This document shows positions 7,469-14,510 of a DNA stretch of 18,723 nt, one piece after another. The notes beneath the pieces are model-generated. The model was not told the origin of the DNA, ran no database searches, and saw nothing but the letters and a program-made list of their open reading frames with translations. A program made the translations under genes and the position numbers. The DNA comes from an uncultured Clostridia bacterium (GTDB taxonomy: Bacteria > Bacillota > Clostridia > Lachnospirales > CAG-274), in contig CAJTVH010000054.1 in NCBI GenBank assembly GCA_910579745.1, positions 1-18,723 of the forward strand, read 5' to 3'. Numbering within the stretch: position 1 is the stretch's first letter; each line of letters opens with the position of its first letter.

Positions 7469-10400
7469 TTATACTTCTGTAACTCTTGGGCTCTTTCTGC
7501 TATACCCCGCGAACATTTCCTCAAAAAGTTCTTCCAAAGCGTATTTAGTCTGTGCTGCTGTTTCCTCATTTCCTCCATTAATATAAACATTAATATTTGG
7601 ATTGATATTGTTAGTTTCCGTGTGGGTTGAATTTGATGAATTCATAACGCTGTTTTCAGGCGTATAACCCATACTCATATCAGTATTAAGGTTATTAAAA
7701 CTCGCTTGAATATCAGATGTTTTATCTTTCATACCCAAAACAAGACCCTCTCCAACCATTTGCCCGTTTTGCCGCATAACTCTTGACGGGGAATGTATAT
7801 CAAGTTCGGTCTTAAAGGCGTTATTTATATCCCTCGCCATACCTTTAACCTCAGTTAAAAGCTTTCCCTTTTGGTTTATAATACCATTTCGCAGTCCCGA
7901 CACAATATTTTTCCCAATAAAGTCAAGCTTTATGTTTTCAAATACTTTCCTTATATTTGAGGATATTGTCATTAAAGTCATTATAAGCGGTATTGACTGA
8001 ATTAATATACCATTTTGAAAACCCTGTATTGTATACATTCCTATTTCCCGCATAACAATAGAGGGAGAATGTATCCCCAGATAACTTTTTATAGTGTCCA
8101 CAATCTCCTGAGCTGACATAGTAGATGTATCCGAAAGTCCAGGAATTTGATTTTCTAATCCCGCAACAAATCCAAGTACGGTATCTTTCGCTATTTCCTG
8201 CATATCGTCATTAAGTCCGTCATAGGGTTTAAGAAACGCTGAGACATTATCTTTTAACGTTTGGGATATTTCACCGTTTCTTTCCTTTAGAGTTGCCGAC
8301 AATCCTAAAACTTGATTTATAGACGATATTGTATCAGAATTTATTTTAATTAAACTATCGGAATAAGCTTTCTCCTTTTGAGAACTTTTCTTAAAAGCAT
8401 TCCCGCTGTCTATTTCTTTTTGATGCCCAGCTATTTGCATTCCACTATAAACAGGCATATTAGCAACCTTTTCAGCTTCTTTCCAAAAGCCTTCCTCCTT
8501 CTTTATAATATCAGAGGACAATTTCTCAACGCTTTCAGAAGTTAATTTATATTGTTCCTCTATTAATTTTCTTCTATTCTCAAAAGCTTTTTTAGCCGTT
8601 TCCAATTCTTTGTCTTTATAATGAGTTATTCCTTTATCATCGATTATTTTATCGTTTTTTTGATACATATTATTTATTTCGGCTAATCTTTGCTGATATA
8701 ATTTATCCGCTTCTTTAAGCGCTTCAGTTTTTATTGTCTCCGCGTTATTAAGATAAGCCATAGCGTCACCAACAGCGTTTTTATCTCCTGGTTTTAATAA
8801 TTCTATGGCCGTCTTTTGAGCGGTCATCTGGTCCGCGTATACATCAAATTTTTTCTTTTCAAGCTCTGTTATTTTGTTTTTATATTCCTGTATATTTTTA
8901 ATATCCTCATTTCTTAAAGCCTGCTGTTCAGCAAATCTGGTTTTTAATATTTGACTTATACCCTCTTCTGCCTTGTCAATTTGTTTATTAATATCATCAA
9001 ATGTAAACCCATCCGATGTAATCAATTTATCAAACTGTATAGGCTGAACTGTGGTTTTTTTCAAAACCTCTTGAAGTGTTACCACCTCCGACGCGGTTTT
9101 CTTTAATTCTTCCTGATTTTTTGCTAAATACTCATCTGTATCATCAAGAGATATAATAAATCCTGATAGAGCAACCGTAGCGATACCTATAGCCATAGCC
9201 GCCCACCCCCAAGGTCCGGCCGCGATAACAGCGTTCACCATCTTTGTGGCGGTTTCCACAGCGTATAAAGTAGTTAAATACGCCGTTTCCGCAGTATTTA
9301 CAGCCATTAGCCACATTTTATGAGCTTTAAGAATAATATTAGCCGCCGAGGCCACACCATTATAGGCAAATACAGCCGCCTTAACCGCTATATATCCTTT
9401 AGCCGCTATTTTAAGTACAGGTATAATTTTACTCATATTTTTAGATATACCTCTAACCGTACTTGAAATAATATTGGCTATACCTTTGACAATGGGAGAA
9501 ATCCCTTTAATAATACTTATTACATAGCCTATAGCTTCTTTTACAAAAGGAACAGCAGAGTTAACAGTCTCGCATATTATATTTATAACATCGCTGATAA
9601 TCGGAGCCGCCGTCTGTACAGCCCAATTAAACACATTAACCAATTCCGGCAATATACTGTCCGAAAAATGCGTAAACAATCCGCATATACTATTCCAAGC
9701 ACTGAGAATAGTATCTTTGTTCCTCATAATCAAACCGAAAATTCTGTCAAATAAGCCCGCGGCCTTTTGAGTTATTGCCTGAATAACAGGAATAACCGCT
9801 GATTTTATTGTATTAAATCCCTCAATCAACGATGGAAGAATATTTGTTTTAAACCACTCAAAGTTTTTAGACACATTATCAATAACTCTTTTAACAATAG
9901 GTGAAATTTTCTCAAATATCGGCGAGAGTGTTTTCGTAAGTTTCCCAAACCCAGAGACAATATTAGGCAGAAACTTTTCTGAAATCCATTTAACGGCTCC
10001 TTTGAGCGGTGTTTTTATTACATCGTATATGTCAATCATAAATCCTTCAATCCCGCTTTTTAAAAGAGTAAGCTGCCCTAAAAGGTTATCATTTTTAATA
10101 TCCGCCATTTCTTTAGCGGCTCCCGTTGAATTATTTATCGCTTTTGTAAGTTTATTAAAATCATCATCACTGGCGTTTACAACCGCCAAAAGCCCTGACA
10201 TAGCGTTTTTACCCGCAAGCATAGCGGCATAAGCGGCTTTTTCATCTTTATCTAATCCCTTGAAACCTTTTCTCATATCAACCATAATTTCCTGAAAACT
10301 TTTCATATTGCCTTTTGAATCCTGTAGATTTAACCCAAGTTTCTTCATAGCCATAGAACTTTCTTTAGTTGGCTTCGCCATTCGAGTAATAACCGAATTA

Positions 10401-11464
10401 AGAGCGGTGCCTGATTGACTGCTTTTAATTCCGGCGTTTGCCATAAGTCCGATAGCAACCGCTATATCCTCGCATTTATAGCCCATCGCTCCGGCTGACG
10501 CGGCGGTATATTTAAAAGTCTCGCCCATCATGGAAACATTTGTGTTCGCGTTACTGCTGGCAACCGCCAAAACATCAGCGAACCGCCCGCTGTCTTCCGC
10601 TTTCATTCCGAAAGCCGTTAAAGCGTCCGTAACAATATCCGAAGTAGTTCCCAAATCCTCACCCGAAGCCGCCGCAAGATTCATAATTCCCTCAATACCG
10701 CCAATCATTTGCTCAGACTTCCAGCCCGCCATAGCCATATAATTCATAGCCTCCGCTGACTCGCTCGCTGAAAATACTGTCGTCGCTCCCATTTCTTTAG
10801 CTTTTTCCGTAAGTTTTTCCATTTCAGCGTCGTTAGCTCCTGATACGGCTTTAACATTTGACATTCCTGACTCAAAGTTCATTCCCGTTGAAATAACATT
10901 TTTCGCTGTGGCGCCTACGGCTACAGCGCCCGCGGCTTTAGCCACGGTTCCTTTTATCCCGCTTCCGATTCCCCCGCTCTCTTTTGCCAGTTTCCCGACC
11001 TTTTCCGTACTTTCGTCAGCCTTTCTGTTAAACCTTGAAAGACTATTTATAAGATTATCAAACTTTGTATTCACAAAATTTTTAAATTTAGAAGCCGTCT
11101 GAGTTATTTTACCGCCGACATTTGATACACCGCCCGCTAATTTTGATTTAAAACTTTTTGAGGCGGTTTCAGCTCCCCTCGCCATCTCTTTAGCCGTTTT
11201 TGTTATTTCATTTCCCGTATCTTTAATGGTTTGCGCCGCTCCGCCGAACCCCTTTTCTATATCCTTTGCCGCTTCCCCCGCGGCGTCACCTATATCGTCA
11301 AATTCCTCAGAAATATCATCTATAACATCATCAATATCACCCGCGGCGTCTTTAATAACCTTTCGCAAATCTTTCATCATATCATTTATTTCCTTTAATC
11401 CCTCGTCGTCAATATCAAAGGAAATTGAAACGACATCTTCTCTGACGACATTTTTTTCAGCCAT
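7469..11464 (-). CDS. Tail tape measure protein (TP901 core)
   Basis: The 1331-residue protein starts at the ATG at 11464, preceded by AAAGGAGG at 11479-11472; the longer frame starts inside the upstream terminator. Residues 10-160 are charged and coiled. About 180-410 is the TP901 tape-measure core (EMGATTVFSASESAEAMNYM, then NLAAASGEDLGTTSDIVTDA and SSQSGTALNSVITRM). Residues 670-775 are hydrophobic with GPWGWAAMAIGIATVALSG, the membrane-spanning part. About 780-1050 is a long coiled coil. Two C-terminal repeats share IHSPSxVMRxxG near 1130 and 1225. It sets tail length and is ejected at infection; at 0.15 nm per residue the maximum is about 200 nm (inference). Its ribosome binding site starts only 7 bases after the toxin-1 mRNA terminator, so its mRNA must come by read-through. 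Confidence 0.96.
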   Translation of the reverse strand: MAEKNVVREDVVSISFDIDDEGLKEINDMMKDLRKVIKDAAGDIDDVIDDISEEFDDIGDAAGEAAKDIEKGFGGAAQTIKDTGNEITKTAKEMARGAETASKSFKSKLAGGVSNVGGKITQTASKFKNFVNTKFDNLINSLSRFNRKADESTEKVGKLAKESGGIGSGIKGTVAKAAGAVAVGATAKNVISTGMNFESGMSNVKAVSGANDAEMEKLTEKAKEMGATTVFSASESAEAMNYMAMAGWKSEQMIGGIEGIMNLAAASGEDLGTTSDIVTDALTAFGMKAEDSGRFADVLAVASSNANTNVSMMGETFKYTAASAGAMGYKCEDIAVAIGLMANAGIKSSQSGTALNSVITRMAKPTKESSMAMKKLGLNLQDSKGNMKSFQEIMVDMRKGFKGLDKDEKAAYAAMLAGKNAMSGLLAVVNASDDDFNKLTKAINNSTGAAKEMADIKNDNLLGQLTLLKSGIEGFMIDIYDVIKTPLKGAVKWISEKFLPNIVSGFGKLTKTLSPIFEKISPIVKRVIDNVSKNFEWFKTNILPSLIEGFNTIKSAVIPVIQAITQKAAGLFDRIFGLIMRNKDTILSAWNSICGLFTHFSDSILPELVNVFNWAVQTAAPIISDVINIICETVNSAVPFVKEAIGYVISIIKGISPIVKGIANIISSTVRGISKNMSKIIPVLKIAAKGYIAVKAAVFAYNGVASAANIILKAHKMWLMAVNTAETAYLTTLYAVETATKMVNAVIAAGPWGWAAMAIGIATVALSGFIISLDDTDEYLAKNQEELKKTASEVVTLQEVLKKTTVQPIQFDKLITSDGFTFDDINKQIDKAEEGISQILKTRFAEQQALRNEDIKNIQEYKNKITELEKKKFDVYADQMTAQKTAIELLKPGDKNAVGDAMAYLNNAETIKTEALKEADKLYQQRLAEINNMYQKNDKIIDDKGITHYKDKELETAKKAFENRRKLIEEQYKLTSESVEKLSSDIIKKEEGFWKEAEKVANMPVYSGMQIAGHQKEIDSGNAFKKSSQKEKAYSDSLIKINSDTISSINQVLGLSATLKERNGEISQTLKDNVSAFLKPYDGLNDDMQEIAKDTVLGFVAGLENQIPGLSDTSTMSAQEIVDTIKSYLGIHSPSIVMREIGMYTIQGFQNGILIQSIPLIMTLMTISSNIRKVFENIKLDFIGKNIVSGLRNGIINQKGKLLTEVKGMARDINNAFKTELDIHSPSRVMRQNGQMVGEGLVLGMKDKTSDIQASFNNLNTDMSMGYTPENSVMNSSNSTHTETNNINPNINVYINGGNEETAAQTKYALEELFEEMFAGYSRKSPRVTEV

Positions 11465-11486
11465 ACTCCCGCCTCCTTTCTCACAC

Positions 11487-11516
11487 AAAAAAAACACCTG
11501 AAAATTTTCAGATGTT
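11487..11516 (-). terminator. Terminator of the toxin-1 mRNA, facing the tape measure gene
   Basis: Read on the minus strand, AACATCTGAAAA/TTTTCAGGTGTT forms a near-perfect stem followed by a run of U. It ends the toxin-1 transcript after that transcript has crossed the whole antitoxin gene. The same structure, differing by one A in the loop and one in the U run, lies at 18251-18222 in the second cassette. It stands directly in front of the tape measure gene. Confidence 0.85.
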
Positions 11517-11519
11517 CTC

Positions 11520-11547
11520 TTTACAAATATTTATTTTATGTTATAAT
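11520..11547 (+). promoter_or_regulatory. Promoter of antitoxin RNA 1
   Basis: TTTACA (11520-11525), a 16-base AT-rich spacer and a perfect TATAAT (11542-11547) point along the plus strand, against all the phage genes. The predicted start is near 11554. The same -35, spacer length and -10 occur at 18255-18282. No plus-strand protein follows, which fits an RNA gene. Confidence 0.85.
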
Positions 11548-11553
11548 TTAATT

Positions 11554-11648
11554 AGAAAGGGTAATTGCCACAAAGTGTGGTTAGCCTATATAAAAACTTA
11601 TTAAATAACAGCTCTATATCGCCAAATACAGGGGGCTGTTATTTTTTT
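11554..11648 (+). ncRNA. Antisense antitoxin RNA 1 (RatA-like, type I)
   Basis: This is a predicted RNA of about 95 nt. Its 5' part carries a small hairpin (CCACA-AAG-TGTGG, 11568-11580) and its 3' end is the terminator hairpin at 11603-11648. It is fully antisense to the 3' untranslated region of the toxin-1 mRNA, and its terminator arm covers the last codons and stop of the toxin gene. Convergent overlap of this kind is the txpA/ratA, bsrG/SR4 arrangement, in which pairing leads to RNase III cleavage of the toxin mRNA. The second cassette has a matching RNA: AAGG.AAT.GCC.C.AA is kept, while the hairpin arms change sequence but still pair. Start and end are predicted. Confidence 0.78.
11603..11648 (+). 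terminator. Terminator of antitoxin RNA 1
   Basis: AAATAACAGC (11603-11612) pairs perfectly with GCTGTTATTT (11635-11644), followed by TTTT. The loop is unusually large (22 bases) and contains CCAAAT; the corresponding loop of cassette 2 contains CCAAAG in a similar setting. An accessible terminator loop is a likely first contact site with the toxin mRNA (inference). The 3' arm overlaps the toxin stop codon on the other strand. Confidence 0.8.
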
Positions 11649-11716
11649 GCGTTAATAACGGCTACAATAATCAAACCAAATGTAAAACATAACATTAAAG
11701 CCTCGTATGTAGACAT
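11639..11716 (-). CDS. Type I toxin peptide 1 (holin-like / TxpA-type)
   Basis: The 25-residue peptide was found by reading the minus strand. The ATG at 11716 follows GGAGGTG with an 8-base gap. It begins MSTYEALMLCFTFGL, continues as one hydrophobic helix (IIVAVI) and ends with AKK. Residues 1-7 match the N-terminal signature (M-S-T-Y-E-x-L) that I remember from B. subtilis TxpA and the 'putative holin-like toxin' family. A single membrane helix with a positive tail is the typical design of peptides that damage the inner membrane or cell envelope. The gene has its own promoter, a structured leader and a convergent antisense RNA. It lies between the tail chaperone and tape measure genes. The family call is strong; toxicity is untested. 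Confidence 0.85.
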   Translation of the reverse strand: MSTYEALMLCFTFGLIIVAVINAKK

Positions 11717-11729
11717 AGCGCAAGCACCT

Positions 11730-11780
11730 CCAATCTTTTCAAATTGGAAGCTCACCTCCTTCCTAAAAAGGAATAGGAGG
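11730..11780 (-). promoter_or_regulatory. Structured leader of toxin-1 mRNA with paired and decoy ribosome binding sites
   Basis: The leader (about 93 nt) holds two hairpins. The first (11780-11755) pairs CCTCC and TTCCT with AGGAA and GGAGG, hiding a decoy GGAGGTGAG. The second (11747-11730) pairs CCAAT with ATTGG, whose end overlaps the true site GGAGGTG at 11731-11725. The same upstream CCTCC could pair instead with the true site. This suggests translation control by alternative folding, as known for other type I toxins. Confidence 0.6.
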
Positions 11781-11815
11781 CTAACATACACCCTGTTCAA
11801 TTACCCCATATGATT

Positions 11816-11844
11816 ATTTTATCATATATTGTCAGCCGCCGCAA
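11816..11844 (-). promoter_or_regulatory. Promoter of toxin gene 1
   Basis: On the minus strand TTGCGG (11844-11839) and TAAAAT (11821-11816) are 17 bases apart, giving a start near 11809. The same pair of hexamers with the same 17-base spacer occurs ahead of toxin 2 at 18628-18600, which supports function in both. Confidence 0.8.
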
Positions 11845-11884
11845 TTATTTAATTTATTAACAGACTTTCTTTTAAAACTACGTT

Positions 11885-12018
11885 ATTACGTCAATTTCAT
11901 AAAAAAGAAAAAATATTTTTTCAGTGTTTCAGCGAAAGGCGTTTTGTTTTTAAATACCGAAAACGCTAAAAATACTAAATAAAATACTTTTTTCTGACCT
12001 TTCCGAAATTGACGTAAT
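11885..12018. repeat. 134-bp imperfect palindrome with 14-bp perfect terminal inverted repeats (MITE-like)
   Basis: ATTACGTCAATTTC (11885-11898) is repeated in perfect inverted form as GAAATTGACGTAAT (12005-12018). The similarity continues inward: AGAAAAAA.TATTTT, then AGTGTTTC-AGCG against AGTATTTTTAGCG. Thus most of the element could fold into one long hairpin. GTT borders it on both sides, possibly a 3-bp target duplication. It encodes no protein. It lies between the chaperone stop and the toxin-1 promoter. A MITE is the best guess; a large regulatory hairpin is the alternative. Confidence 0.7.
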
Positions 12019-12043
12019 GTTTTGAAATAAGTCTAATAAACCG

Positions 12044-12190
12044 TTACTTTTTATTTTTCGCCTTAATATACATATCAAGAGCTATATTCGCCATTATTAT
12101 TTCTTCCTCTGACATCTGGTGAAAAACAGTATTATAATCTAAACTCATATCAGACAAAATCAACCGCCACATTGCCCATTGCTCATTTAC
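12044..12190 (-). CDS. Tail assembly chaperone, frameshifted C-terminal domain (T-like)
   Basis: This open frame has 48 residues, reading VNEQWAMWRLILSDMSLDYN, then VFHQMSEEEIIMAN and ending IKAKNKK. It overlaps the stop of the chaperone gene in a different frame and is followed by the stop at 12044. There is no convincing separate start: the first ATG inside (codon 5) has no ribosome binding site. The tryptophan-rich helix and acidic-helical end are typical of the second domain of G-GT type chaperone fusions, made by ribosomal frameshifting just before the tape measure gene in most long-tailed phages. The frame relation requires a +1 (or -2) shift. It is probably expressed only as a fusion to the upstream part. 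Confidence 0.78.
   Translation of the reverse strand, partial: VNEQWAMWRLILSDMSLDYNTVFHQMSEEEIIMANIALDMYIKAKNKK
12183..12190 (-). other. Probable programmed frameshift site of the tail chaperone
   Basis: The zero-frame codons are GGT AAA TGA; a +1 slip turns AAA into AAT and continues GAG CAA TGG in the frame of the C-terminal domain. A stop codon as the slow step is the mechanism of +1 shifting in prfB. The target frame is open for about 18 codons upstream, so the exact slip point could lie earlier. A -2 shift, as in phage Mu, gives the same frame. Confidence 0.5.
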
Positions 12191-12488
12191 CCGTTTCTTT
12201 AACAGGTATTTCGGCTTTGTCCCGAAATTTACCCTGCGCTACGTTCAATCCCCATTTAACAACCTTATTATACGTCGTTATATCCTCAAAATCATCAATC
12301 TTTACTTTAGGGTCGACAATTACATTCTCACAAACATACTCGCCTAACTCAAGATTGTTAATATTTCCGTTTGAGTCTTTGCATTCGTCAAACATTTTAA
12401 GACATTCTGAAATTCCGTTAAACTGCGCCGTATAAGTAACTCCATCTATTTCTTTTTTTCTTGTGTAAAAATTATTTTTCCCGCTCAT
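12183..12488 (-). CDS. Tail assembly chaperone, N-terminal (G-like) protein, XkdN position
   Basis: The ATG at 12488 follows GGAGG with a 9-base gap and gives 101 residues; a longer frame upstream runs into the tube gene and lacks a ribosome binding site. The protein opens MSGKNNFYTRKKEIDGVTYT and continues with LKMFDECKDSNGNINNLELG, then YVCENVIVDPKVKIDDF and a short C-terminal segment. It is not highly conserved, but its size and its place between tail tube and tape measure identify the chaperone that coats the tape measure during tube assembly. Together with the overlapping frame that ends at 12044 it forms the G/GT pair. It is not a virion component in known relatives. Confidence 0.82.
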   Translation of the reverse strand: MSGKNNFYTRKKEIDGVTYTAQFNGISECLKMFDECKDSNGNINNLELGEYVCENVIVDPKVKIDDFEDITTYNKVVKWGLNVAQGKFRDKAEIPVKETGK

Positions 12489-12553
12489 ATTAAAATACCT
12501 CCAAAATACCTCAAAAATAAATAAAATTATAACAAACCTCAAAATAGTATCCG

Positions 12554-12949
12554 TCATACGCTTTCAACCGTATAATCAAACACCTGAAACTCAAACTCTC
12601 TGTCACCCGCCTCGTTTGTATGGGCAAGCTCAGGGAAATTTTTAATCATAGCGTTTGACCCCCCGAATCTTTCTTTTAAATTTTTATTTGTAACCCATAT
12701 AGAAACATTACGGCTTTCTCTCGCCATATCCAAAAGCATAGCTTTCTGCGGGCTCGTGCTTTGTATCGTTAAAGTAACCGTGCCAAGAGGATTATTTATC
12801 ACGTTTACAACAACGTCTCCCTGCGCTCCTACAGCGGTTCCGACAAATTCCTCATCTTTTGAGCCCGTTACCATATCCTCGCTCACACCTGTAATATAAA
12901 CCCCGTCAACCGTAATAGTACAATCTTTCGCGTTATATTGAGTAATCAT
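12554..12949 (-). CDS. Tail tube protein (DUF3277-like)
   Basis: The protein has 131 residues. It begins MITQYNAKDCTITVDGVYIT, followed by EFVGTAVGAQGDVVVNVINN, LGTVTLTIQSTSPQKAML and a C-terminal EFQVFDYTVESV. The 'VDG.YITG', 'VGAQGDV' and 'LGTVTLTIQSTSP' patterns agree with the DUF3277 family, the small tube subunit in phages that carry the DUF3383-type sheath. It forms the inner tube enclosed by the sheath and is ejected through the cell wall. The gene follows the sheath gene by 15 bases, the normal sheath-tube order. GGGGGCTGG upstream serves as a weak ribosome binding site. Confidence 0.88.
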   Translation of the reverse strand: MITQYNAKDCTITVDGVYITGVSEDMVTGSKDEEFVGTAVGAQGDVVVNVINNPLGTVTLTIQSTSPQKAMLLDMARESRNVSIWVTNKNLKERFGGSNAMIKNFPELAHTNEAGDREFEFQVFDYTVESV

Positions 12950-12964
12950 TCACACCAGCCCCCT

Positions 12965-14023
12965 TTAAATCTCAATAGTTCCGTTAATCTCAACATTATG
13001 TACGGCTCCGGCGAGAGAAAACTTAAACTCGCCCATTATATAGCGTCTCGCTGTTCTATCGTCAAGACTTGTCTCAGAACGTCCCGCGTAATTCACGCTG
13101 TAAGCCGCCGTACCTTTTTCATTAACGGCTATTATTCCATTATTATACGCCGTGTTAAGAACGTCCACGCAAATATTCTCAAGAACCGCTATCCCATTAT
13201 TATCATAGGATATTTTATCAAGAGAGTTCAGCGCCCTTTGTGTTTTATATTCTATCCGCTGAACAATCCAATCCTTGCTGTCAATAATGTCAATATACTC
13301 ACCGCTTAAAACAGTGCCCTCACTTGTGACTTTATCTCCCGACTTAGTCACAAAGGTTATTCCTCCTCCTTTATGAATATTATCAATTTCCGTATCGCTA
13401 AGAGTAAGAGCTTTAAGCCCTTTAAGAATAATATTCTTATAAGTAAAACTTCCCGCCGCCTTTCCCGCCGTCGCCCCCACAAGAGCCGCCGGAGGACAGA
13501 CGACATTTTTAATCTCGCTGTCATTTTCATCATTGTAATAAAACGCCACCGTACGCTCATAATCTTTAAAAGCGGCGAAATCATCAATATTCTCACAGTG
13601 AGCGAAAAACATTTTACTGTCTTTAGCCTCGAAAATATCAGCGATAGCCTTAATATCCTCTTTAGCCATAGAACGCATATCAGCCACTAAAAGCTGTCTC
13701 CAGTCTTTAGCCCATATAGTCTCAAGCACATCATCAGCGTCATTTGAGACAGACATAACAGCTATTTTCTCAGGAATACTTTCCTGCGTAAACAATAAAT
13801 TAGCCGCTTGATATATAGACGTGGCTTTCGCGCCGGCGGCTTTCGTTTTCTCATCATCACTTTCCATTATCGATATTAGCACCGCTAAAACCTCATCAAT
13901 ACTCACGCATTCCGTATAAGGCAAAACTTTTTCGGATTTAACCGCTAAAATAAGCGGATAGCCAAAAGACGCGCTGCCTGTGCCGGATTTAACTTTAATA
14001 TTTACTTTAACATCACTCGCCAT
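12965..14023 (-). CDS. Contractile tail sheath protein (DUF3383-like)
   Basis: The ATG at 14023 follows AAGGAGTGG, giving 352 residues beginning MASDVKVNIKVKSGTGSASF. A central region (WRQLLVADMRSMAKEDIKAI, then FAAFKDYERTVAFYYNDEND) and the segment PPAALVGATAGKAAGSFTYK belong to the conserved sheath core. The C-terminus SLAGAVHNVEINGTIEI is the recognisable end of short sheath proteins of the DUF3383 type. The protein contracts around the tube to drive it through the envelope. It places the phage among contractile-tailed myoviruses. It is shorter than T4 gp18 but normal for this group. Confidence 0.9.
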   Translation of the reverse strand: MASDVKVNIKVKSGTGSASFGYPLILAVKSEKVLPYTECVSIDEVLAVLISIMESDDEKTKAAGAKATSIYQAANLLFTQESIPEKIAVMSVSNDADDVLETIWAKDWRQLLVADMRSMAKEDIKAIADIFEAKDSKMFFAHCENIDDFAAFKDYERTVAFYYNDENDSEIKNVVCPPAALVGATAGKAAGSFTYKNIILKGLKALTLSDTEIDNIHKGGGITFVTKSGDKVTSEGTVLSGEYIDIIDSKDWIVQRIEYKTQRALNSLDKISYDNNGIAVLENICVDVLNTAYNNGIIAVNEKGTAAYSVNYAGRSETSLDDRTARRYIMGEFKFSLAGAVHNVEINGTIEI

Positions 14024-14024
14024 T

Positions 14025-14510
14025 TTACCACTCCTTATTATTAATAACGGCGGTCTCAATATAGCCCGCCGTTTCAGCGTCTTCTTTTTTAATAACGTCT
14101 AAAAGCCTGAAAGTAACATCAAGCCCGTTTCTATACTCATAATTAATTGTGATAATATTATCTCTGTTAAAAATATTTCCGGTTTTTACGGCTACAATTT
14201 GGTTGTCGCTTAAATATGTGTTTCCCGCCAAATCAAAATAATCTTTAATTCTCAGAGCGTTGGAAACACTCTCAATACTATCATCTGACTGGCTTGTAAA
14301 ACTCCATATTTGATTAAGTTCTTTGTATCTTGTGCCATCAGCGGCTATACAAAATCCTTTCACGTTTGAGTCAAGAGCCGTTGTTACCGTGTAACTGACG
14401 TATGGATAATCAGGTGCGGGGGCCGTTTGATTTGACGCGATAACAGCGCAGTTCACAAATTCAGAAAGACCAGCGACAATAATTGACTCAGTATTCTTTA
14501 TATCAATCAA
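14025..14510 (-). CDS. Neck terminator / tail completion protein (gp12-like, LIC_12616-like)
   Basis: The chosen start is TTG at 14510, because AGTGGTGAT lies just upstream inside the end of the previous gene; an ATG at 14531 in the same frame lacks a ribosome binding site. This gives 161 residues. The segment CAVIASNQTAPAPDYPYVSY followed by an aromatic/charged linker and QIWSFTSQSDDSIESVSNAL resembles the LIC_12616/gp12-like neck family. RNGLDVTFRLLDVIKKED near the end fits too. Such proteins end the tail and join it to the head connector. Coupling by overlap with the head-closure gene, and the sheath gene next, support this. Confidence 0.72.
   Translation of the reverse strand: MIDIKNTESIIVAGLSEFVNCAVIASNQTAPAPDYPYVSYTVTTALDSNVKGFCIAADGTRYKELNQIWSFTSQSDDSIESVSNALRIKDYFDLAGNTYLSDNQIVAVKTGNIFNRDNIITINYEYRNGLDVTFRLLDVIKKEDAETAGYIETAVINNKEW

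Noticed and set aside
10530..11102. Plus-strand frames of 60-90 codons opposite the tape measure, sheath, capsid and scaffold genes.
   Set aside because: They are antisense shadows of well-supported genes: low-complexity composition, no ribosome binding sites and no family resemblance.
11565..11813. Plus-strand frame of 82 codons across toxin cassette 1.
   Set aside because: It runs through the antitoxin RNA, its terminator and the antisense of the toxin gene; the antitoxin terminator would cut its mRNA, and there is no good ribosome binding site.
11907..11922. Perfect palindrome GAAAAAATATTTTTTC considered as an operator or as a separate terminator.
   Set aside because: It forms part of one arm of the 134-bp inverted-repeat element, which explains it better, and its stem is only A-T rich with weak predicted stability.
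12938..14059. Possibility that the sheath start lies at 14059, as the longest frame suggests.
   Set aside because: The extension overlaps the end of the neck gene and has no ribosome binding site, whereas AAGGAGTGG precedes the ATG at 14023.
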